The position numbers and the translations under genes were made by a program. The notes below the pieces were generated by a model, which saw nothing but the letters and a program-made list of their open reading frames with translations, did no database searches and had not been told where the DNA came from. Of a stretch of 64,000 nt of DNA, positions 8,625 through 17,945 are shown piece by piece (within the stretch, counting starts at the first letter, position 1; each line of letters begins with the position of its first letter). The stretch is from Pseudoteredinibacter isoporae (lineage in GTDB: Bacteria; Pseudomonadota; Gammaproteobacteria; Pseudomonadales; Cellvibrionaceae). The DNA lies in the NCBI RefSeq assembly GCF_011602085.1, contig NZ_JAAONY010000001.1, positions 1,488,001-1,552,000 on the forward strand. The letters are read 5' to 3'.

Positions 8625-8882
8625 ATGAATATAAGCAGCGGTAACAGTTTCAGCATCGCTCAGCAGGGTTTGCAGCGCAGCCAGGCCAGTGCGGTTGAAG
8701 CTGCTGAGTCGATTGCGAATCCGGCAAGGTTTAACCCGGCTGAAGAAGCCAAGGGGGTTTTAGAGCCTCTGGCGGAGCCGATTGTTCAGCTCAAAGAATC
8801 CCAGCAGTTGTTTGATGCGTCGGCCAAGGTGATCGAGGTCAGCAATCGAACGGTGGGTGCTCTGTTGGACATCAGTGCATAG
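8625..8882 (+). CDS. Small protein resembling fused ends of a flagellar rod protein
   Basis: 85 residues, ATG with an AGGG ribosome site 6 bases upstream. I do not recognise a named family. The N-terminus (SIAQQGLQRSQ...ESIAN) resembles the N-terminal helix of flagellar rod/hook proteins (SGL...NNIAN). The C-terminus (LKESQQLFDASAKVIEVSN) resembles their C-terminal helix (…QRAYEANAKVI...). The central domain such proteins normally have is missing, so this would be a minimal two-helix unit. It is not in a flagellar cluster; the next gene, 41 bases on, is a SprA-type putative protease on the same strand. Function unknown; the rod-protein likeness is by eye. Confidence 0.7.
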   Translation: MNISSGNSFSIAQQGLQRSQASAVEAAESIANPARFNPAEEAKGVLEPLAEPIVQLKESQQLFDASAKVIEVSNRTVGALLDISA

Positions 8883-8923
8883 TGATTAAGGGGGTATTCG
8901 GAGCGCCGGAATAGGAATTTACG

Positions 8924-9754
8924 ATGATTAGCTTTAATCCTCAGCAGCCTTCATTAGCCAATACCGTGAGTCCTTTTGAAAATCAGGTCAGCCGGCCTGT
9001 GGGTGAAGCCAGCCCGGATGACCAACAAAGCACTATCCGCCCCGTTGAAGAAGCCAATAAATCCGAGAAAAGCCTTCGTCGCAGTCGTAATGATGAAAAA
9101 AGCGACAATGTCGACGTTGAGCGCGACGGGGAAGAACAGGAGAAGCAGGATAACCCCCAGGGCCAAAAGGGGCTTGATGGTGAGCCTTTGAGTCGTGACG
9201 AAATGCAGCTGATTCAGAAGCTGGCTGCCCGTGATCGTGAGGTTCGGGATCATGAGCAAGCCCATGCTGCGGTTGGTGGTGAGTTGGCGGGGGCGCCCAG
9301 TTATGAATACCAGAAAGGCCCCGATGGCAAGAACTATGCGGTCGGCGGAGAAGTGCCTATTACCATTCAGGAGGTGGCAGGCGACCCCAGAGCCACTCTG
9401 GAGAATGCACGCAAGGTGCAGCGGGCCGCTCTTGCGCCGGCCGAGCCTTCCGATCAGGATCGTCGAGTGGCGGCTCGTGCAGCGCAATTGGAGCAGCAGG
9501 CTCTGAGAGAGATCACTCAATTAGCTGAAGCTGAACGTAAGGCCAAAGAAGAGGAAGCTGACATCAGGGCGGAAAAGGCTGCTCGTGAGCGGGAAGCGGA
9601 TGAGCTCAAAAAAGAGAAGCTGAACCTGGATGAGCAGCGTGTCAGCCAGGCGGAACTCAATCGCAAGAGCTTTGAGCTGACTCAGACCCTGGTGGGCATT
9701 CAAAATGCTGGATCAAATCCGAATATTGGCCAGTTGATAAATCGTGTCAGCTAA
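8924..9754 (+). CDS. SprA-family putative metalloprotease
   Basis: 276 residues, ATG preceded by TAGGA 8 bases upstream. A disordered, charged N-terminus (1-90, rich in D, E, K and R) leads to a conserved core with HEQAH at 110-114, an HExxH zinc-protease signature, followed by the GGELAGAPSYEYQKGPDGK and YAVGGEVPI segments typical of SprA-related proteins (often labelled putative metalloprotease CJM1_0395 family). Residues 180-250 form a long Ala/Glu/Arg/Lys coiled coil. There is no signal peptide. Catalytic activity is not established for this family as far as I know. It may share a transcript with the small gene just upstream. Confidence 0.8.
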   Translation: MISFNPQQPSLANTVSPFENQVSRPVGEASPDDQQSTIRPVEEANKSEKSLRRSRNDEKSDNVDVERDGEEQEKQDNPQGQKGLDGEPLSRDEMQLIQKLAARDREVRDHEQAHAAVGGELAGAPSYEYQKGPDGKNYAVGGEVPITIQEVAGDPRATLENARKVQRAALAPAEPSDQDRRVAARAAQLEQQALREITQLAEAERKAKEEEADIRAEKAAREREADELKKEKLNLDEQRVSQAELNRKSFELTQTLVGIQNAGSNPNIGQLINRVS

Positions 9755-9828
9755 AGGCTAATCCCCTATAATAGGCCTATTCAATCGATAGGCTCATCCC
9801 TCTGTATGAGCCCTACAGGGACTCAATT

Positions 9829-12402
9829 TTGCCAAAAAACAAACATCCGCATGATCCCCATGCCGAGCGCGAAGCCCAAAACTACGCCAAACCTATCCCG
9901 AGTCGGGAATTCATATTAAAGCAGCTGGACGCCGCGCCAGGACCTTTAACCCACCCGGAATTGTGCCAACTGCTGGAGTTGCACGACGAAGAATCCATTG
10001 AGGCTCTGCGCCGGCGGTTGATCGCTATGGAGCGTGATGGCCAACTGATGCGAAATCGTCGCTGGGCATACGGACCGGTCGATCATCTGGATTTGATTAA
10101 AGGCCGTGTGCACGGTCACAAAGACGGCTTTGGTTTTGTGATCCCGGCCAATGGGGGTGATGATCTCTATCTTGCTGGTCGCCAGATGCGAAAGGTCTTC
10201 GATGGTGATGAGGTTCTGGTGCGCGACAGCGGCAAAGGCTATCGAGGTAAGCGCGAGGGCCATATCGTGGAAGTCATTGCTCGCAATACTCATCAAGTGG
10301 TTGGCCGCTTTTATTCTGAAAGTGGTGTCAATTTTGTGCGCCCGGACAATGCCCGGTTAATTCACGATGTGATGATTCCTGCGGGTGAAACCGCAAATGC
10401 GGAGCCGGGACAATATGTGGTCGTGGAAATCACCCAGCAACCAGATCGTCGCCAACATCCTGCCGGACGTGTGCTCGAAGTTCTGGGCGACCATATGGCA
10501 CCGGGTATGGAAATTGACGTTGCAATTCGATCCCACGGCATTCCCCATCTCTGGCCCAGTGATGTGAGTGCGGAAGCGGCCGCTCTGGACAGTGAGGTCG
10601 CCGAAGGCGATAAGCAACATCGTGTTGATTTACGGGATCAGCCCTTTGTCACCATCGATGGCGAAGACGCTCGCGATTTTGACGATGCGGTTTTGTGTGT
10701 CCCCAATAAAAAAACCAAGGGCTGGCATTTGTACGTGGCCATTGCGGACGTGTCCCATTATGTGACCTTGGGATCGGCTCTGGATCGGGAAGCTCAGGTG
10801 CGCGGCACCTCGGTTTATTTCCCTGATCATGTTGTGCCTATGTTACCCGAGGCGATTTCCAATGGTCTGTGTTCCCTGAACCCGAATGTTGATCGCCTGG
10901 CGATGGTGTGTGAAATGACCATCAGTGCAAACGGGCGTGTCAGCGGCTATCAGTTTTATGAAGGCTTGATTCATTCCCACGCCCGACTGACTTATACCGA
11001 GGTCGGAAAAATTCTGGCAGAACGGGGCAACAAGCAGAGCGGCCCACGCAAGGCCCGAGCGAATATACTGCCCTACATTGATGCGCTGCACGATCTGTAT
11101 AAAGTGCTCAGGCAAAATCGAAATGAGCGTGGCGCGATTGATTTTGAAACCACCGAAACACGAATCCTGTTTGATGAAGATCGAAAAATTGAACAGATTG
11201 TTCCGGTGGAGCGTAACGACGCGCACAAGTTAATTGAAGAATGCATGCTCTGTGCCAACGTGTGTGCGGCACGCTTTTTGGAAAAACTGGAACTGCCTGC
11301 TCTGTATCGTGTGCACGAAGGCCCCGGTGATGAAAAGCTGGAAAATTTACGGGATTTCCTGGCCGAGATGGGCCTAAGCCTGGGTGGCCGCAGTCAGCCG
11401 AAGCCGGAAGATTATCAGCGTTTACTGCAGAGTATTGCCGATCGCCCGGATGCAGGGTTGATCCAAACCGTGATGCTGCGCAGCATGAAACAGGCGGTCT
11501 ACAGCCCTGACAATCAAGGCCATTTTGGGCTTTGTTATAAGGCTTATACCCACTTCACCTCACCCATCCGTCGTTACCCTGATTTGTTGGTGCATCGAGC
11601 AATTCGCTCGGTCATTCGCGGTCGTGGGGGGCTTGGTCAGCAACTACTGGCATTGTTCAACAAGCCGCCGGTTCAAAAGGTTAAGGGTGCAAAACCGTTA
11701 TCCAAAGCCGCGATTTATCCTTACGATATGGCCTCCATGTTGAGCATGGGCGAAACCTGCTCCAGCTTTGAACGTCGGGCTGATGAAGCCAGTCGTGATG
11801 TTGTGAGCTGGTTAAAATGCGAATATCTGCAAGACCGGGTGGGTGAAACCTTTGAAGGTATTATTAATGCAGTTACCGGCTTTGGTATCTTTGTTGAGCT
11901 GAAAGATATTTATGTTGAAGGCCTGGTTCACATCAGCGCACTGCCCCATGACTACTATCACTATGAGGCCTCACAGCATCGATTGATAGGTGAGAAGAGT
12001 CGCCAGGTTTTCCGCCTGGGCGATGAATTGAGAGTGCAAGTGGTGCGGGTGGATCTGGATGAGCGCAAGGTTGATCTGGAATTGGTTGAACGCTTGCAGA
12101 GTTCCAAAAAAAAGCGCAAAACCGGAAAATCCGCCCCAAAGATTGATGCCCGGTCGAACATGAAAAAACTGCGTTCGATGGTCGATGACGATTCGGAGTC
12201 GGATAAAAAGGGCCGGAAATCAACAAGAAAGTCAGCGTCAAAGGCGGCGGGGAAAACCAAATCCACGCAAGAGAAAAGCAGTTCGACCGGGAAAAAGAAA
12301 CCCAGCAAAGGGAATAAAGTTCGCAAAGCTAAAACCGCTGGTGCTTCCAAAAAACACCAAAAGAAAGTAAAGAAAACAACGGGCGCGAAGAAGCGCAAGT
12401 AA
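9829..12402 (+). CDS. rnr: Ribonuclease R
   Basis: 857 residues. The start is a TTG (9829) with AGGG 8 bases upstream; no ATG lies near. The domain order is that of RNase R: winged-helix HTH (about 20-85), two cold-shock/OB domains (90-240), the RNB catalytic domain with TIDGEDARDFDDAV near 282-295 carrying the Mg-binding aspartates, an S1 domain (about 675-755, FEGIINAVTGFGIFVEL), and a Lys/Ser-rich basic tail (about 760-857). It is a 3'-5' exoribonuclease that degrades structured RNA and helps ribosome and tRNA quality control in the cytoplasm. The tail is longer than the basic tail of the 813-residue E. coli enzyme. rlmB follows 19 bases later, a conserved pairing. Confidence 0.97.
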   Translation: MPKNKHPHDPHAEREAQNYAKPIPSREFILKQLDAAPGPLTHPELCQLLELHDEESIEALRRRLIAMERDGQLMRNRRWAYGPVDHLDLIKGRVHGHKDGFGFVIPANGGDDLYLAGRQMRKVFDGDEVLVRDSGKGYRGKREGHIVEVIARNTHQVVGRFYSESGVNFVRPDNARLIHDVMIPAGETANAEPGQYVVVEITQQPDRRQHPAGRVLEVLGDHMAPGMEIDVAIRSHGIPHLWPSDVSAEAAALDSEVAEGDKQHRVDLRDQPFVTIDGEDARDFDDAVLCVPNKKTKGWHLYVAIADVSHYVTLGSALDREAQVRGTSVYFPDHVVPMLPEAISNGLCSLNPNVDRLAMVCEMTISANGRVSGYQFYEGLIHSHARLTYTEVGKILAERGNKQSGPRKARANILPYIDALHDLYKVLRQNRNERGAIDFETTETRILFDEDRKIEQIVPVERNDAHKLIEECMLCANVCAARFLEKLELPALYRVHEGPGDEKLENLRDFLAEMGLSLGGRSQPKPEDYQRLLQSIADRPDAGLIQTVMLRSMKQAVYSPDNQGHFGLCYKAYTHFTSPIRRYPDLLVHRAIRSVIRGRGGLGQQLLALFNKPPVQKVKGAKPLSKAAIYPYDMASMLSMGETCSSFERRADEASRDVVSWLKCEYLQDRVGETFEGIINAVTGFGIFVELKDIYVEGLVHISALPHDYYHYEASQHRLIGEKSRQVFRLGDELRVQVVRVDLDERKVDLELVERLQSSKKKRKTGKSAPKIDARSNMKKLRSMVDDDSESDKKGRKSTRKSASKAAGKTKSTQEKSSSTGKKKPSKGNKVRKAKTAGASKKHQKKVKKTTGAKKRK

Positions 12403-12421
12403 TCGATTGTTGAGTAGTTGA

Positions 12422-13159
12422 ATGGCCAAGTTAGAAACGATTTTTGGCCTGCATGCTGTGCAGGCTCTATTGAAGTCCAGCCCCCAGCGAGTCAAGGAAC
12501 TCTGGGTGTTGAAGAACCGCAATGATCAACGCCTGCAAAAAGTGCTGGCAGCGGCACAAAAAATGTCTGTGCCCGTCACCTCCGTTGGGCGTAAGCAATT
12601 GGATGAAAAGGTTGATGGTAATCATCAGGGGGTCATTGCTTTTGCCAGCCCTGGCAAACTGCACGATGAGAAATACCTGTACGAGCTTATTGATGATCTG
12701 GATGTGCCAGCATTTTTGCTGGTGTTGGATGGCGTGACCGATCCCCATAACCTGGGTGCTTGTTTGCGTACCGCTGAGGCGGCGGGTGTACAGGCGGTGA
12801 TTGCGCCAAAAGACAACTCGGCCAGTTTGAACGATACCGCACGGAAAGTCGCTTGTGGTGCTGCTGAAGTTCTTCCGTATATCAGTGTGACCAATCTGGC
12901 TCGTACTCTAAAGGCATTGCAGGAAAAAGGTGTTTGGATCATCGGCACTGCCGGTGAGGCTGATGCCGGAGTCTACCAGAGTGATTTGAAAGGCCCAATG
13001 GCGCTCGTTATGGGTGCTGAAGGCAAGGGGATGCGTCGCTTGACCCGAGAATGCTGCGACTCTCTTATCAATATTCCTATGGCTGGTGAAGTGAGCAGCC
13101 TGAACGTTTCCGTGGCCACTGGCGTTTGTTTGTTTGAAGCGGTACGCCAGCGAACATAG
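12422..13159 (+). CDS. rlmB: 23S rRNA (guanosine-2251-2'-O)-methyltransferase RlmB
   Basis: 245 residues. The N-terminal substrate-binding domain ([13 protein letters not shown]) is followed by a SpoU (SPOUT) methyltransferase domain with its three motifs: [28 protein letters not shown], and [17 protein letters not shown]. It methylates the 2'-OH of G2251 in the peptidyl-transferase P loop of 23S rRNA, using SAM bound in a C-terminal knot. It is the second gene of the rnr-rlmB unit and is closed by a strong terminator at 13176-13201. Confidence 0.97.
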   Translation: MAKLETIFGLHAVQALLKSSPQRVKELWVLKNRNDQRLQKVLAAAQKMSVPVTSVGRKQLDEKVDGNHQGVIAFASPGKLHDEKYLYELIDDLDVPAFLLVLDGVTDPHNLGACLRTAEAAGVQAVIAPKDNSASLNDTARKVACGAAEVLPYISVTNLARTLKALQEKGVWIIGTAGEADAGVYQSDLKGPMALVMGAEGKGMRRLTRECCDSLINIPMAGEVSSLNVSVATGVCLFEAVRQRT

Positions 13160-13175
13160 TGTGATCAAAGCTTTG

Positions 13176-13201
13176 AAAAACGGGGCTTAGGCCCCGTTTT
13201 T
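13176..13201 (+). terminator. Rho-independent terminator after rlmB
   Basis: AAAAACGGGGC at 13176-13186 pairs with GCCCCGTTTTT at 13191-13201 around a 4-base loop, ending in five T residues. Confidence 0.93.
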
Positions 13202-13399
13202 GGCTTTCTATCTACAGCTTTTACTTGAATCAGGCATTTTATCCTTTTGGTAATTCACCGCAGTCAGATTTCATTTCGACGGATTCAGAACGATTTTCGG
13301 TTTTTTTCCTAATTCTCTGTGTCATTATTTTTCCAAGCATCGTCTAAGACAAAGATACCTAATAATGATTGTGCTGACAGCACTTGGAGGAAGGGCCCC

Positions 13400-14014
13400 A
13401 TGAAACGTTTATTGTTCACACTCGCTGCCGCGTTACTGCTACCATTGTCACAGGCTTCGGCCAATAATGGGCTGGCGGATATTCAACAGTCACCGGATCA
13501 ATCTCATTTCATTGCTCGAATGACGGCTGATAATAATGCAGGTCGTATTTTGATTGTCGACGCAAAAGCCAAAAAGGCAATTACCGAGTTTGCCAAGCCA
13601 AGAGACGCGATTATCGATTGGTATCGTTGGGTAGACAACAATCGCGTTGTCTATCAGATTAAGCTGCAGTCTGACAAAGCAGATGCGGTTAATGGTTTGG
13701 TTATGGTGTACGCCATGGATAAAGACGGCAGTAATCGCAAGCAAATTTTCGGTCATGGTCTGGAGCGTTTCAAGCGCGATACTCGTATCAACAAACGCAA
13801 GGAAATCAAAGCTCAACTCAGAATTGTTGATACTTTACCTTCTGAAAAGAAAATGATTCTGGTGGCCGAATATCCACTGAAGCGAGAAGGCATGAACAAC
13901 TATCAAATCGCGAAAGAGCGTCCGGTAACGGTAAGCCGTCTGGATGTCTATTCCGGTAAGCGTAAAACCGTGAAGAAAGTCAGTTTTGCTGAGGCACAGA
14001 AATTGGGCTCTTAA
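13400..14014 (+). CDS. Secreted stand-alone homologue of the S9 peptidase N-terminal domain
   Basis: 204 residues from ATG 13400, chosen because GGAGGAAGG lies just upstream and a clear signal peptide follows (MKRLLFTLAAALLLPLSQASA); an upstream in-frame start would put this signal inside the protein. The mature protein matches, segment by segment, the first ~200 residues of the next gene: NNRVVYQ/NERVVYQ, MDKDGSNRKQIFGHGL/INKDNTRRKLIYGHGV, TRINKRKEIKA/TRLNQKQEIKA and LDVYSGKRK/LNVYSGKRY. It has no hydrolase domain. It therefore looks like a free-standing beta-propeller-start module, probably from duplication and loss of the rest. The role is unknown; it is followed by its own hairpin (14022-14062). 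Confidence 0.85.
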   Translation: MKRLLFTLAAALLLPLSQASANNGLADIQQSPDQSHFIARMTADNNAGRILIVDAKAKKAITEFAKPRDAIIDWYRWVDNNRVVYQIKLQSDKADAVNGLVMVYAMDKDGSNRKQIFGHGLERFKRDTRINKRKEIKAQLRIVDTLPSEKKMILVAEYPLKREGMNNYQIAKERPVTVSRLDVYSGKRKTVKKVSFAEAQKLGS

Positions 14015-14021
14015 ACGGCCC

Positions 14022-14062
14022 CAAAAACTAAGCCTGGGTTTGTTGCCCGAGCCTAGTTTTTG
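14022..14062 (+). terminator. Imperfect terminator-like hairpin
   Basis: CAAAAACTA at 14022-14030 pairs with TAGTTTTTG at 14054-14062, with an imperfect GC-rich inner stem. The T-run is inside the 3' arm, as in many intrinsic terminators. Confidence 0.7.
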
Positions 14063-14214
14063 AGAAACGGTATTTTGTCGCAATTTGTTGTCGATAGTCG
14101 TACTTAAGTACGGTGTTCCTTCGGAGATTCGGGGCTCCCTGTTTTCAAACACTCGTTCTATTGCTAGTCTTAGCATCCTAATCAGGATAGGTGTTTTTAA
14201 ATAGGGAGATCTTC

Positions 14215-16209
14215 ATGCCTTCTTACGCATTGCGTATTCTCGTATCACTACTCATTTTCGCATTATGCACTTTGGGTTCAAACAGCCTTATCGCCAAGAC
14301 TGTCACAGACAGTGAAATTGCCCACTTCGTCAAAAAGGGTGACTATCTGGATGTGAAAATTTCTCCAGATGGTTCCAGCCTGGCGGCTCGCGTGCGTCAG
14401 GGTGATGATATGTTGTTGATGTTTGTTGATATAGCAACAGGTAAGCCTTCCGGGGCTATTAAGGCGAGCAATGGGGACATTGTTTATAACTACTACTGGG
14501 CGAACAATGAGCGGGTTGTGTACCAGTTTGCCAAAAAAGTCAGCAGTTTGGATGTGCCTGTCAGCTTTGGCATGTGGGCGATTAATAAGGATAACACCCG
14601 CAGAAAACTCATTTATGGACACGGAGTTGATAAAGGGAAGACCGGTACGCGTTTAAATCAGAAGCAGGAGATCAAAGCAGCTGTTGAATTTATCAGCCCG
14701 CTGATGGATGACCCAAAAAACATCTTGATTGTAGAACACCCTCTCAGTCGTATCGGCAACTACCTGCACGATCTGCGCAATATTGCGCCTTCTATATCGA
14801 AGTTGAATGTCTATTCGGGCAAGAGATATAAAGTAGAAACCCTGCCGACGCCGGGAGCCGATCCAGTAGCGTCTCGTCTTGGGGAATTGAATGTTTATAC
14901 CAATGAGAGAAAGAATACCCAGCTGGAAGTGTTTTATCGCCAGAAGAAGGGTGAGGACTGGAGGCAGGCAAGCTTGCCATCGGCCTATGCGGATCCCAGA
15001 GTAGTGGGGGTCAGTGAAGATGGCAAAGAGGTCTTTGTTCGAGCCCGTGATGCCCAAAATGGGTTTAGGACGTTGTACAGCTGGAGTCCGGATGCTGGGG
15101 AAATCGTTCAGCTTTTTGAAACCGAGTGGGGCGATGTAAGTGATTGGATGGTCGATCCGGTAAGCAATTCTCCTATAGCGGCTATTCATGAACCAGACCT
15201 CCCCAAGTATCAGTATTTAGAAAAACCTTATGCCAGTTTCCACAAAATGTTGGCGAGGGCGTTTAAAGGACAGCGTGTCAGTTTTGCTGATCACTCATTC
15301 GATGGCCGCTACATCGTCGCTTTTGTCGATAGCGATGTGAATCCTGGGGAATACTACCTCTTTGATACCCAAACCAAGAAAGCCGATTTTCTGATGGCGG
15401 CCAGGTCTTGGATTGATCCGAATACCATGCGACCTGTAAAAACTGTTGAAGTGGAAGCGCGCGATGGCTTAATGCTTAATGGTTATCTTACTGTCGCAAA
15501 CAGTAACGAAATAAAGGCTCCTCTGGTGGTATTGCCTCATGGTGGCCCCCATGGCGTCCGCGAGTACTGGGAATACGATAGTGAAGCTCAGCTGTTGGCC
15601 TATAGCGGTTTTAACGTTTTGCAAATCGATTTTCGTGGCAGTGGTGGCCGAGGTTCAAAATTTGAAACCGCAGGCTATCGGAATTGGGGCAAATCAATGG
15701 TTGAAGATGTTATTGATGCAACCAATGCCATGGTAAAGGAAGGTTACGCTGATGCTGACAAGGTTTGCATTTACGGCGCAAGTTACGGAGGCTTTTCTTC
15801 ATTAATGGCGGCTGTGAAAGCTCCCGATTTATATCAATGTGCTGTGGGTTATGTTGGCGTCTATGATTTGAATATGATGTTTGAGTCAGGGGATATTCCT
15901 GAAATGCGTATTGGTCCAGGGTTCTTGAAAAAGGTTTTGGGCAGCGACAAAGCCGCAATGGCTGCGCAGTCTCCAGTGAATAATGCTGAAAAAATCAAAG
16001 CCAATGTTTTACTGATTCATGGGGAAGAAGATCGACGAGCTCCAATCGAGCAAGGCGAAGCAATGAAGTCTGCCTTGGAGAGAGCTGGCAACAAACCTAA
16101 ATGGATTGTTTTTGGTCGGTCAGGTCATGGTGTTTGGGATAACAAAGATCGAGTCAAACTCTATAAAGAGTTGATTGGTTTTTTAAATCAACATATTGGC
16201 TCTTCATAA
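14215..16209 (+). CDS. Secreted S9-family prolyl oligopeptidase-type peptidase
   Basis: 664 residues from ATG 14215 (AGGGAGA 5-11 bases upstream; an upstream GTG at 14191 has no ribosome site). An N-terminal signal peptide (about 1-27) is followed by a WD-like propeller region (30-390) and an alpha/beta-hydrolase domain (400-664). The catalytic triad reads Ser523 (GASYGG), Asp606 (GEEDRR) and His638 (SGHG). Such enzymes cleave short peptides, often N-terminal dipeptides or after proline, in the periplasm. The gene directly upstream is a homologue of its first 200 residues. A strong bidirectional terminator follows. Confidence 0.92.
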   Translation: MPSYALRILVSLLIFALCTLGSNSLIAKTVTDSEIAHFVKKGDYLDVKISPDGSSLAARVRQGDDMLLMFVDIATGKPSGAIKASNGDIVYNYYWANNERVVYQFAKKVSSLDVPVSFGMWAINKDNTRRKLIYGHGVDKGKTGTRLNQKQEIKAAVEFISPLMDDPKNILIVEHPLSRIGNYLHDLRNIAPSISKLNVYSGKRYKVETLPTPGADPVASRLGELNVYTNERKNTQLEVFYRQKKGEDWRQASLPSAYADPRVVGVSEDGKEVFVRARDAQNGFRTLYSWSPDAGEIVQLFETEWGDVSDWMVDPVSNSPIAAIHEPDLPKYQYLEKPYASFHKMLARAFKGQRVSFADHSFDGRYIVAFVDSDVNPGEYYLFDTQTKKADFLMAARSWIDPNTMRPVKTVEVEARDGLMLNGYLTVANSNEIKAPLVVLPHGGPHGVREYWEYDSEAQLLAYSGFNVLQIDFRGSGGRGSKFETAGYRNWGKSMVEDVIDATNAMVKEGYADADKVCIYGASYGGFSSLMAAVKAPDLYQCAVGYVGVYDLNMMFESGDIPEMRIGPGFLKKVLGSDKAAMAAQSPVNNAEKIKANVLLIHGEEDRRAPIEQGEAMKSALERAGNKPKWIVFGRSGHGVWDNKDRVKLYKELIGFLNQHIGSS

Positions 16210-16222
16210 GTATTGAGATGAT

Positions 16223-16249
16223 AAAAAGGGCGCCTCGGCGCCCTTTTTC
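16223..16249. terminator. Bidirectional terminator between converging genes
   Basis: AAAAAGGGCGCC and GGCGCCCTTTTT flank a 3-4-base loop. It ends the S9 peptidase on the plus strand and the acyl-CoA dehydrogenase on the minus strand. Confidence 0.93.
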
Positions 16250-16260
16250 TTTCTGAGTAA

Positions 16261-17934
16261 TCAGCTGGCAATTCGACAGCGATCAATCAGACTTTCTACA
16301 TCAATACCTTTGGGTAGCATACCGTAGGTGTTTCCTGAATTGCCTTCCAGGCGTCCTGCACAGAAAGCGTCAGCGATGTTACTGTTGCCGGTTTGAATTA
16401 ACAAACTGCCTTGCAGGCCCAGAGCCATTTGTTCAACAACGTGGCGAGCACGGTATTCGATGTCGTCAAGATTACCGAATTCTTTGGCCAGTTTATTTAA
16501 ATGGGTATCGAAGCGTTTATCGTTACCACGGGATTTTTCCAACTCGCCCATAAAGGCTTCCAGTGAACCGGGCTCGCGGCTCATGGCTCGCAATACGTCG
16601 AGGCATTGAACGTTGCCGCTGCCTTCCCAGATTGAATTAATCGGAGCTTCACGATAGAAGCGAGGCATTATGCTGTTTTCCATCACGGCCGAGCCGCCAA
16701 TGGTTTCCATGGCTTCATAGGCGTGGCCAGGTGTGCGTTTGCAAATCCAGTATTTACAAACAGCCGTTGAGATACGAGTGAATAAATCGGCTTCTTCGTT
16801 CATGCCGGATTCGTCCATTCCGCGACCCAGGCGCATCGCCATCGCGGTTGCGGCTTCTGATTCCAGCGCGAGATCGGCCAGAACGTTTTGCATCAGGGGT
16901 TGTTTATCCAGGCGATTACCAAAGGCCTCACGCTGACTGGTGTGATGCACAATCTGATACATATGAGCGCGCATTTGTCCGGCACTGCCGCTGACGCAAT
17001 CAAAGCGAGTGCAGGCTACCATTTCCAAAATATTGGCAATGCCACGGCCTTCTTCTCCGATCAGCCAACCAAAGGCACCGCGCAGTTCAGTTTCACTGGA
17101 AGCGTTTGAGACATTACCCATTTTGTCCTTGAGGCGAATCACTTGGAGAGGGTTTTTACTGCCGTCCGGACGCCAGCGAGGTACCAGAAAACAGGAAATA
17201 CCACCCTCTGCCTGGGCCAGCACTAAAAAGGCATCACACATCGGTGCTGACACAAAAAACTTGTGACCAACCAGTTCGTATTCCATGCCCGGACCGCGCT
17301 GACCAATAGGGTAGGCACGAGTCGAGTTACGACGAACATCGGAGCCACCTTGTTTTTCGGTCATCGCCATGCCGATGGTCAGGCTTTGCTTATCCTGATA
17401 GGAAACATTACGCGGGTCATAGTCCGACGACATGACTTTGGGTAGCCAATGTTCCGCAATATTCGCCTGTTTTTTGAGTGTCGGAACACTGGCGTAGGTC
17501 ATGCAAACGGGACAAAGATGCCCGGCTTCTACCTGGCTCTGCATATAGAAGCTCGCCGCGCGAGCAACATGGGCACCGGCTTTGGGTTCTGCCCAGGGCA
17601 GACCGCCAATTCCATTGGCCAGAGAAGACGACATCAGCTGGTGATAGGCGGGGTGGAATTCCACTTCGTCTACGCGTCGACCATAGCGATCATGGGTTTG
17701 CAGTACCGGTTTATTTTGATTGGCCTGGGTGCCGGCGAGAATCGCTTCTTTACTGCCACAGATCTCGCCGAAGGTTTGCAGGCGCTCAAGGGCCCAGTCA
17801 CCGCCTTCGCGAATCACACCTTCTTTCAGGCCTGGATCGTTATTGAAAACATTATAGTTTTCTAAAACCACCGGCATATTTTCAACGTCATGGGTATTGG
17901 CTTTAATGCTCTCAGCCATTGGGTACTGGTTCAT
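16261..17934 (-). CDS. AidB-like acyl-CoA dehydrogenase
   Basis: 557 residues from ATG 17934, chosen over a start at 18021 because GGAGG lies 6 bases upstream and the longer form would overlap the TetR gene. It has the acyl-CoA dehydrogenase core, with flavin-site segments MAMTEKQGGSDVR and a C-terminal half (GHAYEAMETIGGSAVMENSIMPRFYREAPINSIWEGSGNVQCLD) typical of AidB. AidB proteins are FAD-dependent, show weak isovaleryl-CoA dehydrogenase activity and in E. coli bind DNA in the alkylation response; the C-terminal basic domain is shorter to judge here. It is the second gene of a TetR-led pair with an 11-base gap, so it is probably controlled by that repressor rather than by Ada. The substrate is unknown. 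Confidence 0.88.
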   Translation of the reverse strand: MNQYPMAESIKANTHDVENMPVVLENYNVFNNDPGLKEGVIREGGDWALERLQTFGEICGSKEAILAGTQANQNKPVLQTHDRYGRRVDEVEFHPAYHQLMSSSLANGIGGLPWAEPKAGAHVARAASFYMQSQVEAGHLCPVCMTYASVPTLKKQANIAEHWLPKVMSSDYDPRNVSYQDKQSLTIGMAMTEKQGGSDVRRNSTRAYPIGQRGPGMEYELVGHKFFVSAPMCDAFLVLAQAEGGISCFLVPRWRPDGSKNPLQVIRLKDKMGNVSNASSETELRGAFGWLIGEEGRGIANILEMVACTRFDCVSGSAGQMRAHMYQIVHHTSQREAFGNRLDKQPLMQNVLADLALESEAATAMAMRLGRGMDESGMNEEADLFTRISTAVCKYWICKRTPGHAYEAMETIGGSAVMENSIMPRFYREAPINSIWEGSGNVQCLDVLRAMSREPGSLEAFMGELEKSRGNDKRFDTHLNKLAKEFGNLDDIEYRARHVVEQMALGLQGSLLIQTGNSNIADAFCAGRLEGNSGNTYGMLPKGIDVESLIDRCRIAS

Positions 17935-17945
17935 AGTTGCCTCCA

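Noticed and set aside
8954-9520. 188-codon open frame on the minus strand
   Set aside because: It is a shadow of the SprA-like gene; no ribosome site, no recognisable protein.
11961-12522. Minus-strand open frames over the 3' end of rnr
   Set aside because: They arise from the Lys/Ser-rich codons of the RNase R tail read backwards.
13371-13383. GTGCT-GAC-AGCAC dyad before the small secreted protein
   Set aside because: Short and next to the ribosome site; not enough to call an operator.
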